Shown: one piece after another, positions 1-8,039 of the stretch
Layout: each line of letters begins with the position of its first letter
How positions within the stretch are numbered: the first letter of the stretch is position 1
NCBI GenBank assembly: GCA_947172645.1
Contig: CAMWBY010000015.1
Span: 86,720 to 126,878 of the forward strand
Direction of reading: 5' to 3'
Source of the DNA: an uncultured Lachnospiraceae bacterium
GTDB taxonomy: Bacteria > Bacillota > Clostridia > Lachnospirales > Lachnospiraceae
Length of the DNA: 40,159 bases
Position numbers and translations under genes: made by a program
The notes under the pieces: generated by a model
Database searches by the model: none
The model's input: only the letters and a program-made list of their open reading frames with translations
Told to the model about the DNA's origin: nothing

Positions 1-651
1 ATGAATAAAGCTTTGCAGGGGGAAGCCACATTAGACACAGAAGGCATCGTAAAATCGGCTGAGCTGTTGTGCCAGTTGAATGAAGCGGGCGCATTCCCGG
101 ACGGAACTTTAGGTCTTGGTTCCGAGGAGTCACAGGAAGAGTTCTATATGGGTTTGGTTCCGATGTATTTTGGCGGAAGCTGGGTATCCTCGGGATGTGA
201 CAGCGAAGAAAACGAGATTCAGGGACTTGTAAAAGCGGTTCCCATGCCAACGGTTGAAGGCGGCAAAGGCGGTATCAACAGCTTCTCAGGCGGCGCCATT
301 GATATGATGATGATTAACGCCAATACGGCTAATCCGGAAATAGCTTACGAATTTGCAGTAGGAATCACCAAATATATGTCACAGGAAGCTTACAAGATTG
401 GCGACAGCCTTCCTGCCTGGAAAGTGGACGTAGATGAGTCAGAGGTTAGTCCTACGCTGCGTCAGGTTGAGGAGTTGATTAAAAATGCAGACGGCTATGT
501 GCTTGCATGGGATACTTTCCTTGAGGGTGCGGCAATCGAAGCTCATTATGAATTGCTGCAGGGCCTGATTGCCGGAACAACGACGCCGGAAGAATTTGCT
601 GCAGGCATGCAGGCGGCCCAGGAAGAAGTAAAAGGCGGTTCGGCCGAGTAA
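1..651 (+). CDS. Sugar ABC transporter substrate-binding protein, C-terminal part
   Basis: Extracellular solute-binding protein of the family 1 (MalE/UgpB-like) type, which binds a sugar outside the membrane and delivers it to the two permeases encoded next. Only about 216 residues are in the window. There is no signal peptide or lipobox, and family members are usually 400 or more residues, so the first ATG is internal and the gene starts upstream of the window. The segment GLVPMYFGGSWVSSG followed by a GGxxS-type stretch (GGKGGINSFSGGAID) is typical of the C-terminal lobe. The downstream permeases fix the assignment. The substrate cannot be read from sequence; the adjacent deaminase-like gene hints at an amino sugar, which is inference. 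Confidence 0.85.
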   Translation: MNKALQGEATLDTEGIVKSAELLCQLNEAGAFPDGTLGLGSEESQEEFYMGLVPMYFGGSWVSSGCDSEENEIQGLVKAVPMPTVEGGKGGINSFSGGAIDMMMINANTANPEIAYEFAVGITKYMSQEAYKIGDSLPAWKVDVDESEVSPTLRQVEELIKNADGYVLAWDTFLEGAAIEAHYELLQGLIAGTTTPEEFAAGMQAAQEEVKGGSAE

Positions 652-666
652 GATGAACATGAAGAA

Positions 667-698
667 ACTCTAAGGCAGCATAAAAGCGGCCTTAGAGT
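667..698 (+). promoter_or_regulatory. Intercistronic stem-loop between binding-protein and permease genes
   Basis: A 10-bp perfect stem (ACTCTAAGGC at 667-676 pairing with GCCTTAGAGT at 689-698) lies between the binding-protein stop and the first permease, with no U-run after it. In this position such hairpins often protect the upstream mRNA or reduce read-through, so that binding protein exceeds permease. The role is inferred from position. Confidence 0.6.
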
Positions 699-723
699 AA
701 TCAAGAAAAAAGGAGGCAGGAAT

Positions 724-1602
724 ATGGAACGGGCGTTGAGGGATAAGAAAGCGATTTGTTTTTTTGTTTTGCCGGCTCTTGCCTGGTTTTGTGCAATTGC
801 CTTGATACCTGTTTTTCAGTCTGCCGGCTATAGTCTGTTAGATTGGGACGGGATTAGGGAAGCAAAATTTATAGGGATTGATAATTACATTGAAATGTTT
901 CAGGACCCGTTGTTTTTTAAGGCCGTATGGAATTCTTTTCTCCTCGCGGCGGCTTCCGTATTTATTCAGCTTCCGATTTCCATGGTCCTTGCACTGGTTC
1001 TGGCAGGAGGCGTCAAAGGAGAAAATTTCTACAGAAATGCTTTTTTTGTACCGGTGATTATATCCGGGACGATTATTGCACATTTGTGGCTGAAAATTTA
1101 CCATCCGTCCTACGGGCTTTTGAACCTTGGGCTGGAAGCCATTGGACTGGAGACTTGGCAAAGAGAATGGCTTGGTGACGGGAACACGGCTCTTGCGGCA
1201 TGTTTCGTGCCCATGGTATGGCAGTATATTGGTTATCATATGCTTCTGTTTTATTCGGCGGCCAAATCCATATCGCCGGAAATTATAGAAGCCGCGCAGG
1301 TGGACGGGGCAACGAAGTTCCAGACGTCATGCAAAGTAATTATACCAATGATTATACCGATGATAAAAGCATGTGTCATTTTTGCAATTATTGGTTCATT
1401 GAAATCTTTTGATTTGATTTATATTCTGACCAATGGGGGTCCGGTGCATGCATCGGAAGTGCCGTCCCTGTTAATGTATAAAAAGATATTTATTACCAAT
1501 GAATATGGTTATGCCAGCGCAATTGCGATTTTTATTATTGTAGAATGTCTGTTGTTTACTTTCATCGTACAGAAAGTATTTAACCGCTTGCAGAAAGAGT
1601 AG
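724..1602 (+). CDS. Sugar ABC transporter permease (MalF/UgpA type)
   Basis: Inner-membrane permease of a carbohydrate importer, 292 residues. It is hydrophobic with about six membrane segments, the first near residues 10-32. The cytoplasmic EAA loop that contacts the ATPase is visible as EAAQVDGA followed by a conserved IIP. The start is supported by AGGAGG just upstream at about 711-716. It sits between the binding protein and the second permease, as is normal for CUT1 importers. No ATP-binding gene is in the cluster, so a shared MsmK-like ATPase encoded elsewhere is likely (inference). Confidence 0.93.
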   Translation: MERALRDKKAICFFVLPALAWFCAIALIPVFQSAGYSLLDWDGIREAKFIGIDNYIEMFQDPLFFKAVWNSFLLAAASVFIQLPISMVLALVLAGGVKGENFYRNAFFVPVIISGTIIAHLWLKIYHPSYGLLNLGLEAIGLETWQREWLGDGNTALAACFVPMVWQYIGYHMLLFYSAAKSISPEIIEAAQVDGATKFQTSCKVIIPMIIPMIKACVIFAIIGSLKSFDLIYILTNGGPVHASEVPSLLMYKKIFITNEYGYASAIAIFIIVECLLFTFIVQKVFNRLQKE

Positions 1603-1614
1603 AGGAGGAACCGG

Positions 1615-2451
1615 ATGAAAAGGAAAAAAGAGAAACGAAAAAGAGCCGGAAGAATCACTGCTTTCTGTCTGATTATAGTCACCATAATCCAGTTATTTCC
1701 ACTTTACTGGATGTTTACCTTTTCATTGAAAAGCAATAAGGAAATTTTCGGCGGAAATATTATCGGCCTTCCGGAGAACTGGGAGTGGAATAATTATGTT
1801 AAAATATTTGAGAAAGCGCATTTAGGGCGTTATCTGTTTAACAGTGTGGTGGTTACAGGACTGACCATAGCTTTTACGCTTGTTCTGTCAGCCATGGCGA
1901 CTTATGCGATTGTGCGTCTGAAATGGAAACTAAGCAAACTGGTGTATTTTATTTTTTTGACAGGCATGATGCTGTCTATCCATGCGGTGCTTCTTCCTCT
2001 GTTTGTGAACATGAAGCCGATTCTGGATACTTATTGGGCGCTTATCCTGCCTTATGTGGCGTTTGCCATGCCCACGGCCATTCTGCTCATGGTAGGAACA
2101 TTGGAGTCCCTCCCGAAAGAACTTGAAGAGGCGGCTTTTATAGACGGGGCAAATATTTACCGTGTGTTCTGGCAGATTATAATGCCTTTGATGAAACCAA
2201 TCTTATCCACGGTGGCAATCCTGACATTTTTATCCTCCTGGAATGAGATGATGTTGGCAATCGCATTTGTGAGCGGCGAGAAATATAAGACAATCACTGT
2301 GGGGGTTAACGACATGGTAGGAAAATATTCTACCAAATGGGGACTCATTGGGGCAGGACTTACGATTGCCACGATTCCTACGCTTGTTTTGTATGTCTTT
2401 TTAAGTAAAAATATACAGAAGAGTCTGGCTATGGGAGCCGTGAAGGGATAA
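1615..2451 (+). CDS. Sugar ABC transporter permease (MalG/UgpE type)
   Basis: Second permease of the importer, 278 residues, about six membrane segments, preceded by GAGGAGG with a gap of only 12 bases from the first permease, so the two are translated together. A basic N-terminus (KRKKEKRKR) precedes the first helix, as expected for a cytoplasmic start. The EAA loop reads EAAFIDGA with the later IIMP motif. It pairs with the MalF-type permease to form the channel. The next gene begins about 100 bases later. Confidence 0.93.
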   Translation: MKRKKEKRKRAGRITAFCLIIVTIIQLFPLYWMFTFSLKSNKEIFGGNIIGLPENWEWNNYVKIFEKAHLGRYLFNSVVVTGLTIAFTLVLSAMATYAIVRLKWKLSKLVYFIFLTGMMLSIHAVLLPLFVNMKPILDTYWALILPYVAFAMPTAILLMVGTLESLPKELEEAAFIDGANIYRVFWQIIMPLMKPILSTVAILTFLSSWNEMMLAIAFVSGEKYKTITVGVNDMVGKYSTKWGLIGAGLTIATIPTLVLYVFLSKNIQKSLAMGAVKG

Positions 2452-2510
2452 AATAAAGTGCGGGATTTGTGTCTGTGCGTTACTTGCCATAAACCTGTCT
2501 AATGCGCAGC

Positions 2511-2525
2511 CTCAACAAAGTTGAG
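2511..2525 (+). promoter_or_regulatory. Short palindrome upstream of the deaminase-like gene
   Basis: CTCAAC-AAA-GTTGAG forms a 6-bp dyad 29 bases before the start of the deaminase-like gene. It could be a regulator site or a weak hairpin in the operon mRNA. Nothing identifies a binding protein. Confidence 0.3.
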
Positions 2526-2553
2526 ACATAAATAGCGCAGAAATGGAGAAAAA

Positions 2554-3438
2554 ATGAAAAATAACTGTAATTGTCCATACATACCTTGTAAGAGGAGAGG
2601 CAACTGTGCCGCCTGTATTGCGCACAGCAAAGCGGAAGGAACGCTGCCCAACTGTATGGAAGAAATAGCGATGAATCTGGGCGCAAAACTTCCGGTGAAA
2701 ATTCCGGATACCGAAGTGATGGAAGATTATGAAGAAATGTCTATGCGGTGCGCCCGACTGGTAAAGGAATGTCTTGAAGAAAAACCGGATGCTTTATTAT
2801 GTTTTCCGGCGGGAAGCACTGTGGTAAGGACATGCGAAATTCTGAAAGAAATGCAGGACAGTGGGGAAATTGATTTTACGCAGGCCGAGTTTGTGGCGTT
2901 GGATGAGTGGCTTGATTTGGAAGATGAAAGCGAAAACTGTACCAATTTCCTCAGAAAACATTTGTATGACGCTCTCGGGATACGTCCGGAGAAAATGCAT
3001 CTGTTTGATATCCACGCAGAGGATTTGACAAAAGAATGCGAAAGAATCGACGGTATTATTAGAGAACGCGGCGGTATAGACCTTATGCTGCTTGGCCTGG
3101 GTATGAACGGACATCTTGGCCTGAACGAGCCGGGAGGAGATTTCGAGGATTACGCCAAGGTCGTAGAACTGTCTGAGACCACAATGAGTGTAGGGCAGAA
3201 ATACTTTTCCGGTCCTATGAAGCTGACAAGAGGAATTACCCTGGGCGTGCACCATATGTTTGAAGCAAAAAGCGTTATCCTGCAAGTTTCCGGGGCGGCT
3301 AAGCGGGAAATTGTGGAAAAGATGTATAATACGCAGCCTACCGACAAGATTCCCGGTACTGTGCTGAAGCTGCTTCCCGGGGGAAAAGTTATTCTGGATA
3401 AGGCGGCAGCGGAAGGCATTCAGGATTTGTTAGGATAA
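2554..3438 (+). CDS. Glucosamine-6-phosphate deaminase-like protein with N-terminal Cys-rich (DUF6485-like) domain
   Basis: A 294-residue protein. From about residue 45 it follows the NagB/6-phosphogluconolactonase fold: a phosphate loop around FPAGST, the catalytic-type LDEW (D117) and GLGMNGHLGLNEPG (residues 171-184, with H177 and E182). N at 175 is also found in Bacillus NagB, so it is not a defect. Family reaction: glucosamine-6-phosphate to fructose-6-phosphate plus ammonia; galactosamine-6-phosphate or another sugar isomer is possible. The first 34 residues carry six cysteines (C5, C7, C12, C18, C21, C34), resembling the small DUF6485 proteins of Clostridia, probably metal-binding. The start is supported by GGAG just upstream; the next in-frame ATG (2656) has no ribosome site, so the fusion seems real. 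It follows the importer, suggesting an amino-sugar pathway. Its stop overlaps the convergent gene by 9 bases. Confidence 0.85.
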   Translation: MKNNCNCPYIPCKRRGNCAACIAHSKAEGTLPNCMEEIAMNLGAKLPVKIPDTEVMEDYEEMSMRCARLVKECLEEKPDALLCFPAGSTVVRTCEILKEMQDSGEIDFTQAEFVALDEWLDLEDESENCTNFLRKHLYDALGIRPEKMHLFDIHAEDLTKECERIDGIIRERGGIDLMLLGLGMNGHLGLNEPGGDFEDYAKVVELSETTMSVGQKYFSGPMKLTRGITLGVHHMFEAKSVILQVSGAAKREIVEKMYNTQPTDKIPGTVLKLLPGGKVILDKAAAEGIQDLLG

Positions 3439-4092
3439 AAACTCCTGTAGCAGCGATTCCAGTTCTTCCATTTCCTCATTGGAGAAGGAAGGGATATCGC
3501 TGCTATATGTTTCTGTTTTTTGTTTTTCTTTTTTCTCTTTCTGTTCGGGTTTTATTAGCTGCATGTCCAACTCGGTCTGTTCCAGTCTATTAGCCAGATG
3601 ATTTTCCAGATAATCTACCAGATTAATGCGCAGAACGTTGATTTTTCCAGAGATATCTACAAACGAAGAAACTGCAAAATAACAATATAATCCAAGGAAG
3701 CTGACAAGATAAAAGGGCGCAATGCTAAAGAAGTTCTCGTTATGAATAATGCCAAGGCAAGCGCCTATGCCGGCAACCAGGACTGAGAGAAGCATAAGCT
3801 GCCCCGACAAATGCTTTATCATAGACAAAGATACGCAACCGATTTTAATGCGGCTTATAAACTTGTCCACAAAAACAGGCACATTGGATATTTTTTCATT
3901 AATCTGGCGGCATCCTGAAAATTTCAATTTTAATTGCTGTAAGGACTTGTTGGTAGTCGTGGACATGTGTTCTGTCTCCCAAATAAGCCGATGGTATATC
4001 ACTCCAAGCACAATCTGGCATATGATACTACAGAAAAGCAATGCCAGAATGCCAATCATGAAATTCTTATGTTGAAAAAAAAGTGCAAGCAT
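3430..4092 (-). CDS. Hypothetical membrane protein
   Basis: I do not recognise a named family. From the ATG at 4092 it has 220 residues; an in-frame ATG at 4134 would add 14, but GGGAGG lies between the two starts, about 12 bases before the inner ATG, and none precedes the outer one. A membrane segment covers roughly residues 11-33, and two more lie near 95-115 and 123-145 with a short loop between. The C-terminal 50 residues are charged (a KEKKEKQKTE stretch) and end in an acidic EEMEELESLLQEFLS that looks helical and cytoplasmic. It is convergent with the deaminase-like gene and divergent from the TSCPD gene. Confidence 0.6.
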   Translation of the reverse strand: MLALFFQHKNFMIGILALLFCSIICQIVLGVIYHRLIWETEHMSTTTNKSLQQLKLKFSGCRQINEKISNVPVFVDKFISRIKIGCVSLSMIKHLSGQLMLLSVLVAGIGACLGIIHNENFFSIAPFYLVSFLGLYCYFAVSSFVDISGKINVLRINLVDYLENHLANRLEQTELDMQLIKPEQKEKKEKQKTETYSSDIPSFSNEEMEELESLLQEFLS

Positions 4093-4186
4093 AATCCGCC
4101 ATTTCCTCCCACAAAATGATTTTTCTATATTCATTATATTTTGTAATTATCCCGCGTAAAAGCTGTAAGGCATCGTCAAATTCCGC

Positions 4187-4222
4187 GTAACAGTCTAGTC
4201 AGTGCACTAGTTTCGCTGTTAC
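4187..4222. repeat. Nested inverted repeat in divergent intergenic region
   Basis: GTAACAG (4187-4193) pairs with CTGTTAC (4216-4222), and inside it CTAGT (4195-4199) pairs with ACTAG (4206-4210). It lies between the minus-strand membrane gene and the promoter of the TSCPD gene, so it could be an operator or a cruciform. No U-run follows, so a terminator is unlikely. Confidence 0.4.
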
Positions 4223-4272
4223 AATTCCGTTCCTATTAACATGGCGCCATACTGGAAAGAAATAGCAGAATA

Positions 4273-4281
4273 TGTTATACT
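4273..4281 (+). promoter_or_regulatory. Extended -10 promoter for TSCPD-murG
   Basis: TG-T-TATACT is an extended -10 box 67 bases before the TSCPD start codon. No good -35 is seen, which is acceptable with an extended -10. Confidence 0.5.
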
Positions 4282-4347
4282 AAATCATATTGTGTAAAAT
4301 GGATTTATCCGGAGAAAATATAATATTGTAAACGGGAGGGAATGTAA

Positions 4348-4590
4348 ATGGTATATCATCCACAGGGAGTATGCTCCAAAGCAATTGACTTGGAAGTAGA
4401 GGACGGCGTAATTAAATCTGTTAAGTTTACAGGAGGGTGCAATGGCAACCTGCAGGGAATATCCAGACTGGTAGCCGGGATGAAGATTGAGGAAGCGGTG
4501 GAGAGGCTGCGCGGCATCAAATGCGGATTCAAGAATACTTCCTGCCCTGACCAATTGGCATGCGCATTGCAGGAAATCTTAGACAATTAG
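4348..4590 (+). CDS. TSCPD domain protein (TIGR03905 type)
   Basis: An 80-residue protein ending with the signature TSCPDQLACAL that gives the domain its name. This domain also occurs as the C-terminal tail of some B12-dependent ribonucleotide reductases; stand-alone versions are common in Clostridia and have no proven function. Conserved cysteines at C9 and in GGCNGN and TSCPD suggest metal or redox chemistry. Preceded by GGGAGGG. murG starts 15 bases after the stop, so the two are probably co-transcribed. Confidence 0.88.
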   Translation: MVYHPQGVCSKAIDLEVEDGVIKSVKFTGGCNGNLQGISRLVAGMKIEEAVERLRGIKCGFKNTSCPDQLACALQEILDN

Positions 4591-4605
4591 GAGGTTTCTT
4601 CCATA

Positions 4606-5679
4606 ATGAGTAAGAAGATTGTACTTACCGGCGGTGGGACTGCCGGACATGTAACCCCGAATATGGCTTTGATTCCAAGATTGAAAGAATTAGAATATGA
4701 AATCGTTTATATGGGTTCCTATGACGGTATCGAGAAGAAGCTGATGGAGGATTTTGACATCCCATATTACGGGATTGCGACAGGAAAATTCAGGAGGTAT
4801 TTCGACCCGAAGAACTTTTCCGATCCGTTCCGCGTATTAAAGGGTATGGGAGAAGCCAGGAAATACCTTAAGCAGATAAAACCGGACGTGGTGTTTTCCA
4901 AAGGCGGTTTTGTCAGCGTTCCGGTCGTCCGTGCAGCATATTCGCTTGGCATCCCGTGCATTATCCATGAATCGGATATGACGCCCGGACTTGCCAACAA
5001 GCTCTGTATTCCGGTGGCTAAGAAAGTATGCTGTAATTTTCCTGAGACATTCCGCATGCTTCCGGCCAGCAAAGCCGTGTTGACGGGCTCCCCAATCAGA
5101 AAAGAGTTGGTTATGGGCAACAAAGAGGCGGGATACAAGCTGTGCGGTTTCGATGCATCCAAGCCCGTTATTATGGTGGTGGGCGGCAGTCTTGGTTCGG
5201 CGGCAATCAACCAGGCAGTCAGGGATATCCTTCCGGAGTTATTGAAGGATTTCCAGGTGGTGCATTTATGCGGTAAGGAGAAGATGGATAACTTGCTTCT
5301 CACTACTTCCGGTTATAAACAGTTTGAGTATATCAAATCTGAGATGAAAGATATTTTCGCTATGGCAGATATTGTGATTTCCAGGGCGGGGGCGAATGCA
5401 ATCAGTGAGCTGCTTGCGTTGAAGAAACCTAATATTTTGATTCCTCTGCCTTCAAGCAGCAGCAGGGGCGACCAGATTTTGAATGCACAGTCTTTCGAAT
5501 CCCAGGGATTTAGCATTATGATTGATGAGGATGACTTGACCAATAAACTATTGTTAGAGAAGATACAGGAGCTTTATTTTAACAGGTTTACTTATATTGA
5601 TGCAATGAAAAAAAGTAATCAGAGGGATGCCATTGGCACGATTATAGGATTGATTGAAGATGCCGCATGCGGGAAATAA
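4606..5679 (+). CDS. murG: MurG-type N-acetylglucosaminyltransferase
   Basis: 357 residues, the usual MurG length. Transfers GlcNAc from UDP-GlcNAc to lipid I, making lipid II on the inner face of the membrane. Motifs in order: GGGTAGH (residues 9-15) in the first Rossmann domain, HESDMTPGLAN, GGSLGSAAIN opening the second domain, and SRAGANAISELLAL, which binds the UDP part. Start preceded by AGGAGG at 4590-4595. It is not in a division/cell-wall cluster here but follows the TSCPD gene, so it may be a second MurG; this cannot be settled from the window. Confidence 0.92.
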   Translation: MSKKIVLTGGGTAGHVTPNMALIPRLKELEYEIVYMGSYDGIEKKLMEDFDIPYYGIATGKFRRYFDPKNFSDPFRVLKGMGEARKYLKQIKPDVVFSKGGFVSVPVVRAAYSLGIPCIIHESDMTPGLANKLCIPVAKKVCCNFPETFRMLPASKAVLTGSPIRKELVMGNKEAGYKLCGFDASKPVIMVVGGSLGSAAINQAVRDILPELLKDFQVVHLCGKEKMDNLLLTTSGYKQFEYIKSEMKDIFAMADIVISRAGANAISELLALKKPNILIPLPSSSSRGDQILNAQSFESQGFSIMIDEDDLTNKLLLEKIQELYFNRFTYIDAMKKSNQRDAIGTIIGLIEDAACGK

Positions 5680-5766
5680 TAGATATGGATTCCTGTTTAC
5701 ATGTAAGAGGATTTGGATGGAAAAATCTTGAAAAACAGTAATCGTGATGCTACACTTATTTATGTA

Positions 5767-5853
5767 GAAGCGTTGTAAATTTCTCTGGCCGCCGGGACAG
5801 GATATGCATTCCCGGAAGCGCAGTATGGCGGCATCCTACAATAGAAACGCTTC
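5767..5853 (+). ncRNA. Large foldback leader upstream of pgi (candidate structured RNA)
   Basis: Three nested pairings face each other: GAAGCGTT (5767-5774) with AACGCTTC (5846-5853); GCCGCC (5788-5793) with GGCGGC (5827-5832); CGGGA (5793-5797) with TCCCG (5810-5814). TTGTA (5773-5777) can also pair with TACAA (5837-5841). The structure ends six bases before the pgi ribosome site. It could be a cis-acting leader RNA or a small palindromic repeat element. It matches no riboswitch class I know. Confidence 0.45.
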
Positions 5854-5868
5854 GGAATGGAGGACAAA

Positions 5869-7215
5869 ATGAGTAAAGTTACATTTGATTATTCAAAGGC
5901 GGCACCTTTTATCGGAGACAATGAAGTAGAGTCCATGAAGAAACTGGCGCTTGATGCGAAAGAGGTACTTGTGGGCAAGACAGGAGCAGGCAATGATTTC
6001 CTGGGGTGGATTGACCTGCCGGTTGATTATGATAAAGAGGAGTTTGCCCGGATTAAACAGGCGGCGGCTAAGATTCAGAATGATTCCGAAGTATTGGTGG
6101 TAATCGGTATCGGCGGTTCATATCTGGGAGCAAGGGCGGCGATTGAGTTTTTACGCCATAGTTTCTATAATGTAGTGGACAAATCCATCAGGAAGACGCC
6201 GGAGATTTATTTTGCCGGCAATTCTATCAGCTCCACTTACCTGAAACATTTGATTGAAGTGATTGGGGACAGAGATTTCTCCATCAATATGATTTCCAAG
6301 TCCGGCACGACCACAGAGCCTGCTATTGCTTTCCGTGTATTCAAGGAGATGGCGGAGAAGAAATATGGCAAAGAAGGCGCGGCGAAGAGAATCTATGCGA
6401 CTACGGATAAGGCGAGAGGTTCTTTGAAGAATCTTGCTACAGAGGAAGGATACGAGAGTTTTGTTGTCCCGGACGATGTGGGGGGACGGTTCTCAGTATT
6501 GACGGCGGTAGGTCTTCTGCCTATTGCAGTATCCGGTGCGGATATTGATAAGCTGATGGAAGGCGCGGCGGAAGGCAGGAAGATGGCCCTGGAAGCTTCC
6601 TTCGAGGAGAATGATGCGTTAAAGTATGCCGCAATCCGTAATATTTTGTTGAGAAAAGGCAAGGGAATTGAGATTCTTGCAAATTATGAACCCAGTGTGC
6701 ATTATGTGTCTGAGTGGTGGAAACAGCTCTACGGCGAGTCCGAGGGTAAAGACCAGAAAGGTATTTTCCCGGCGAGCGTTGACCTGACCACAGATTTACA
6801 TTCCATGGGACAGTTTATCCAGGACGGTTCCAGGAATATGTTTGAGACAGTCATCAACATTGAGGCAAGCAGGGAAGAAATCATCATTGGGGAAGAGCCT
6901 GTGGACTTGGACGGATTAAACTATTTGGCAGGTAAGAATGTGGATTTCGTCAATAAGAGCGCCATGAACGGAACAATTCTGGCGCATACGGACGGACAGG
7001 TGCCGAACCTTATGGTAACCGTTCCTGAAGTCAATGAGTTCTATCTGGGTGAGCTGTTCTATTTCTTCGAGTTTGCCTGCGGTGTCAGCGGATATCTCTT
7101 GGGCGTGAATCCGTTTAATCAGCCGGGCGTGGAGAGCTATAAGAAGAATATGTTTGCTCTTCTTGGCAAACCTGGATATGAGGCACAGAGGGAAGAGCTG
7201 CTTAAGAGGCTGTAA
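5869..7215 (+). CDS. pgi: Glucose-6-phosphate isomerase
   Basis: Interconverts glucose-6-phosphate and fructose-6-phosphate in glycolysis, cytoplasmic. 448 residues from the ATG at 5869, which has GGAGG at 5859-5863; the ATG at 5857 overlaps this ribosome site and is unlikely. The length is that of the short Gram-positive enzyme. Visible motifs: [11 protein letters not shown], the sugar-phosphate loop [32 protein letters not shown] and the C-terminal [14 protein letters not shown] region. It stands alone between a foldback leader and a strong terminator, so it is probably a single-gene unit. Confidence 0.96.
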   Translation: MSKVTFDYSKAAPFIGDNEVESMKKLALDAKEVLVGKTGAGNDFLGWIDLPVDYDKEEFARIKQAAAKIQNDSEVLVVIGIGGSYLGARAAIEFLRHSFYNVVDKSIRKTPEIYFAGNSISSTYLKHLIEVIGDRDFSINMISKSGTTTEPAIAFRVFKEMAEKKYGKEGAAKRIYATTDKARGSLKNLATEEGYESFVVPDDVGGRFSVLTAVGLLPIAVSGADIDKLMEGAAEGRKMALEASFEENDALKYAAIRNILLRKGKGIEILANYEPSVHYVSEWWKQLYGESEGKDQKGIFPASVDLTTDLHSMGQFIQDGSRNMFETVINIEASREEIIIGEEPVDLDGLNYLAGKNVDFVNKSAMNGTILAHTDGQVPNLMVTVPEVNEFYLGELFYFFEFACGVSGYLLGVNPFNQPGVESYKKNMFALLGKPGYEAQREELLKRL

Positions 7216-7250
7216 TTTCTACGTGCGACGAGTCAAGCCATAGAAATAGT

Positions 7251-7325
7251 AAAAGGCGTATATCCATGATATGCCTCTTGTCAAGTGGCAGGAGAAATAT
7301 CATGATGGGTATACGTCTTTTTTTA
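7251..7325 (+). terminator. Rho-independent terminator after pgi
   Basis: A long imperfect stem (about 20 bp: the arm from 7253 matches the arm ending near 7318) with a nested GCC/GGC hairpin in the loop is followed by a run of T residues from about 7318. It closes the pgi transcript before the feo promoter. Confidence 0.8.
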
Positions 7326-7335
7326 TAAAAAATAA

Positions 7336-7395
7336 TTGACATATGAGTTAGTTTATGCTAACTTATTATTTACAGAGCGGTTAGTAATAACTAAC
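7336..7395 (+). promoter_or_regulatory. feo promoter with two palindromic operator candidates
   Basis: TTGACA at 7336-7341 is a good -35; TAACTT 17 bases later is a weak -10. AGTTAG-N6-CTAACT (7346-7363) covers the promoter, and GTTAG-N6-CTAAC (7380-7395) lies just downstream. The two dyads share half-sites and spacing, and their centres are 33 bp apart, about three helical turns. TTAG/CTAA half-sites recall metal regulators of the DtxR family, which fits an iron(II) uptake operon. The regulator is inferred and not in this window. Confidence 0.55.
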
Positions 7396-7459
7396 ATACG
7401 ATTTACAATCTATTTATAGGAAAGAAAAGACAAAATCTATGAAGAAGGAGAGGAATATA

Positions 7460-7669
7460 ATGCCATTGGCATTTGCAAAAGAAGGAGAATCCAATTCCAT
7501 TAAAAAGGTGGGAGGAAAAGGGAATACCAGGCAGTTTCTTGAAAATCTTGGATTTATAGCGGGGGCCGATGTGACGGTAATTTCTGCGGCGGGAGGCAAT
7601 CTGATTGTAGATATTAAAGATTCCAGAGTTGCCATTGGCAGGGACATGGCGAGCAGGATTATGGTGTGA
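7460..7669 (+). CDS. feoA: FeoA-domain protein (first copy)
   Basis: A 69-residue SH3-like FeoA protein that assists the FeoB iron(II) channel at the cytoplasmic membrane. The ATG at 7460 has GGAGAGG at 7447-7453; an earlier in-frame ATG (7439) overlaps that site. The core motif TRQFLENLGFIAGADVTVIS and the end IGRDMASRIMV are typical. It is shorter and more divergent than the second copy. It is the first gene after the operator-bearing promoter. Confidence 0.88.
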   Translation: MPLAFAKEGESNSIKKVGGKGNTRQFLENLGFIAGADVTVISAAGGNLIVDIKDSRVAIGRDMASRIMV

Positions 7670-7710
7670 AAAGGTTTGCTCTGTGCAAACTTAATTTAAT
7701 GCCACCAGGT

Positions 7711-7726
7711 AAGTTATGACTAACTT
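7711..7726 (+). promoter_or_regulatory. Third palindrome between the two feoA genes
   Basis: AAGTTA-TGAC-TAACTT is a perfect 6-bp dyad with the same GTTA/TAAC half-sites as the feo operators but four bases less spacing. It may be a second control point before feoA2-feoB, or only a hairpin in the mRNA. Confidence 0.35.
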
Positions 7727-7793
7727 AAGCGAATAACACAGGATGTGTTATTTGGAAAGCAGAGTATATACTCATTCAGGAGGAAGATGTGTT

Positions 7794-8015
7794 ATGAAAA
7801 CTTTAAAAGATGTGTCATGTGGTAAAACTGTCATGGTCAGAAGATTGTCGGGAGAGGGGCCGGTTAAAAGAAGGATAATGGATATGGGCATTACAAAGGG
7901 CGTGCCTGTCTATGTCCGCAAAGTGGCGCCCTTGGGAGACCCTATAGAGGTGACGGTACGGGGATATGAGCTGTCCTTGCGAAAAGCAGACGCGGAGATG
8001 ATAGAAGTGGAATAA
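7794..8015 (+). CDS. feoA: FeoA-domain protein (second copy)
   Basis: 73 residues from the ATG at 7794, chosen because AGGAGGA ends 10 bases before it; the reading frame is open upstream to 7743 but without a ribosome site. The FeoA pattern is clear: VKRRIMDMGITKGVPVYVRKVAPLGDP, then an ending RGYELSLRKADAEMIEVE. feoB starts 24 bases after the stop. Two FeoA proteins ahead of FeoB are common in Clostridia; their division of labour is not known to me. Confidence 0.92.
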   Translation: MKTLKDVSCGKTVMVRRLSGEGPVKRRIMDMGITKGVPVYVRKVAPLGDPIEVTVRGYELSLRKADAEMIEVE

Positions 8016-8039
8016 TGTGGATATGAGGAGGAAGAGAGT

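Noticed and set aside
3073..3135. Asn instead of Asp in the deaminase motif GLGMNGHLGLNEPG, as a sign of an inactive enzyme
   Set aside because: Bacillus NagB also has Asn at this place (GIGRNGHIGFNEPG), so it is normal for the Gram-positive form.
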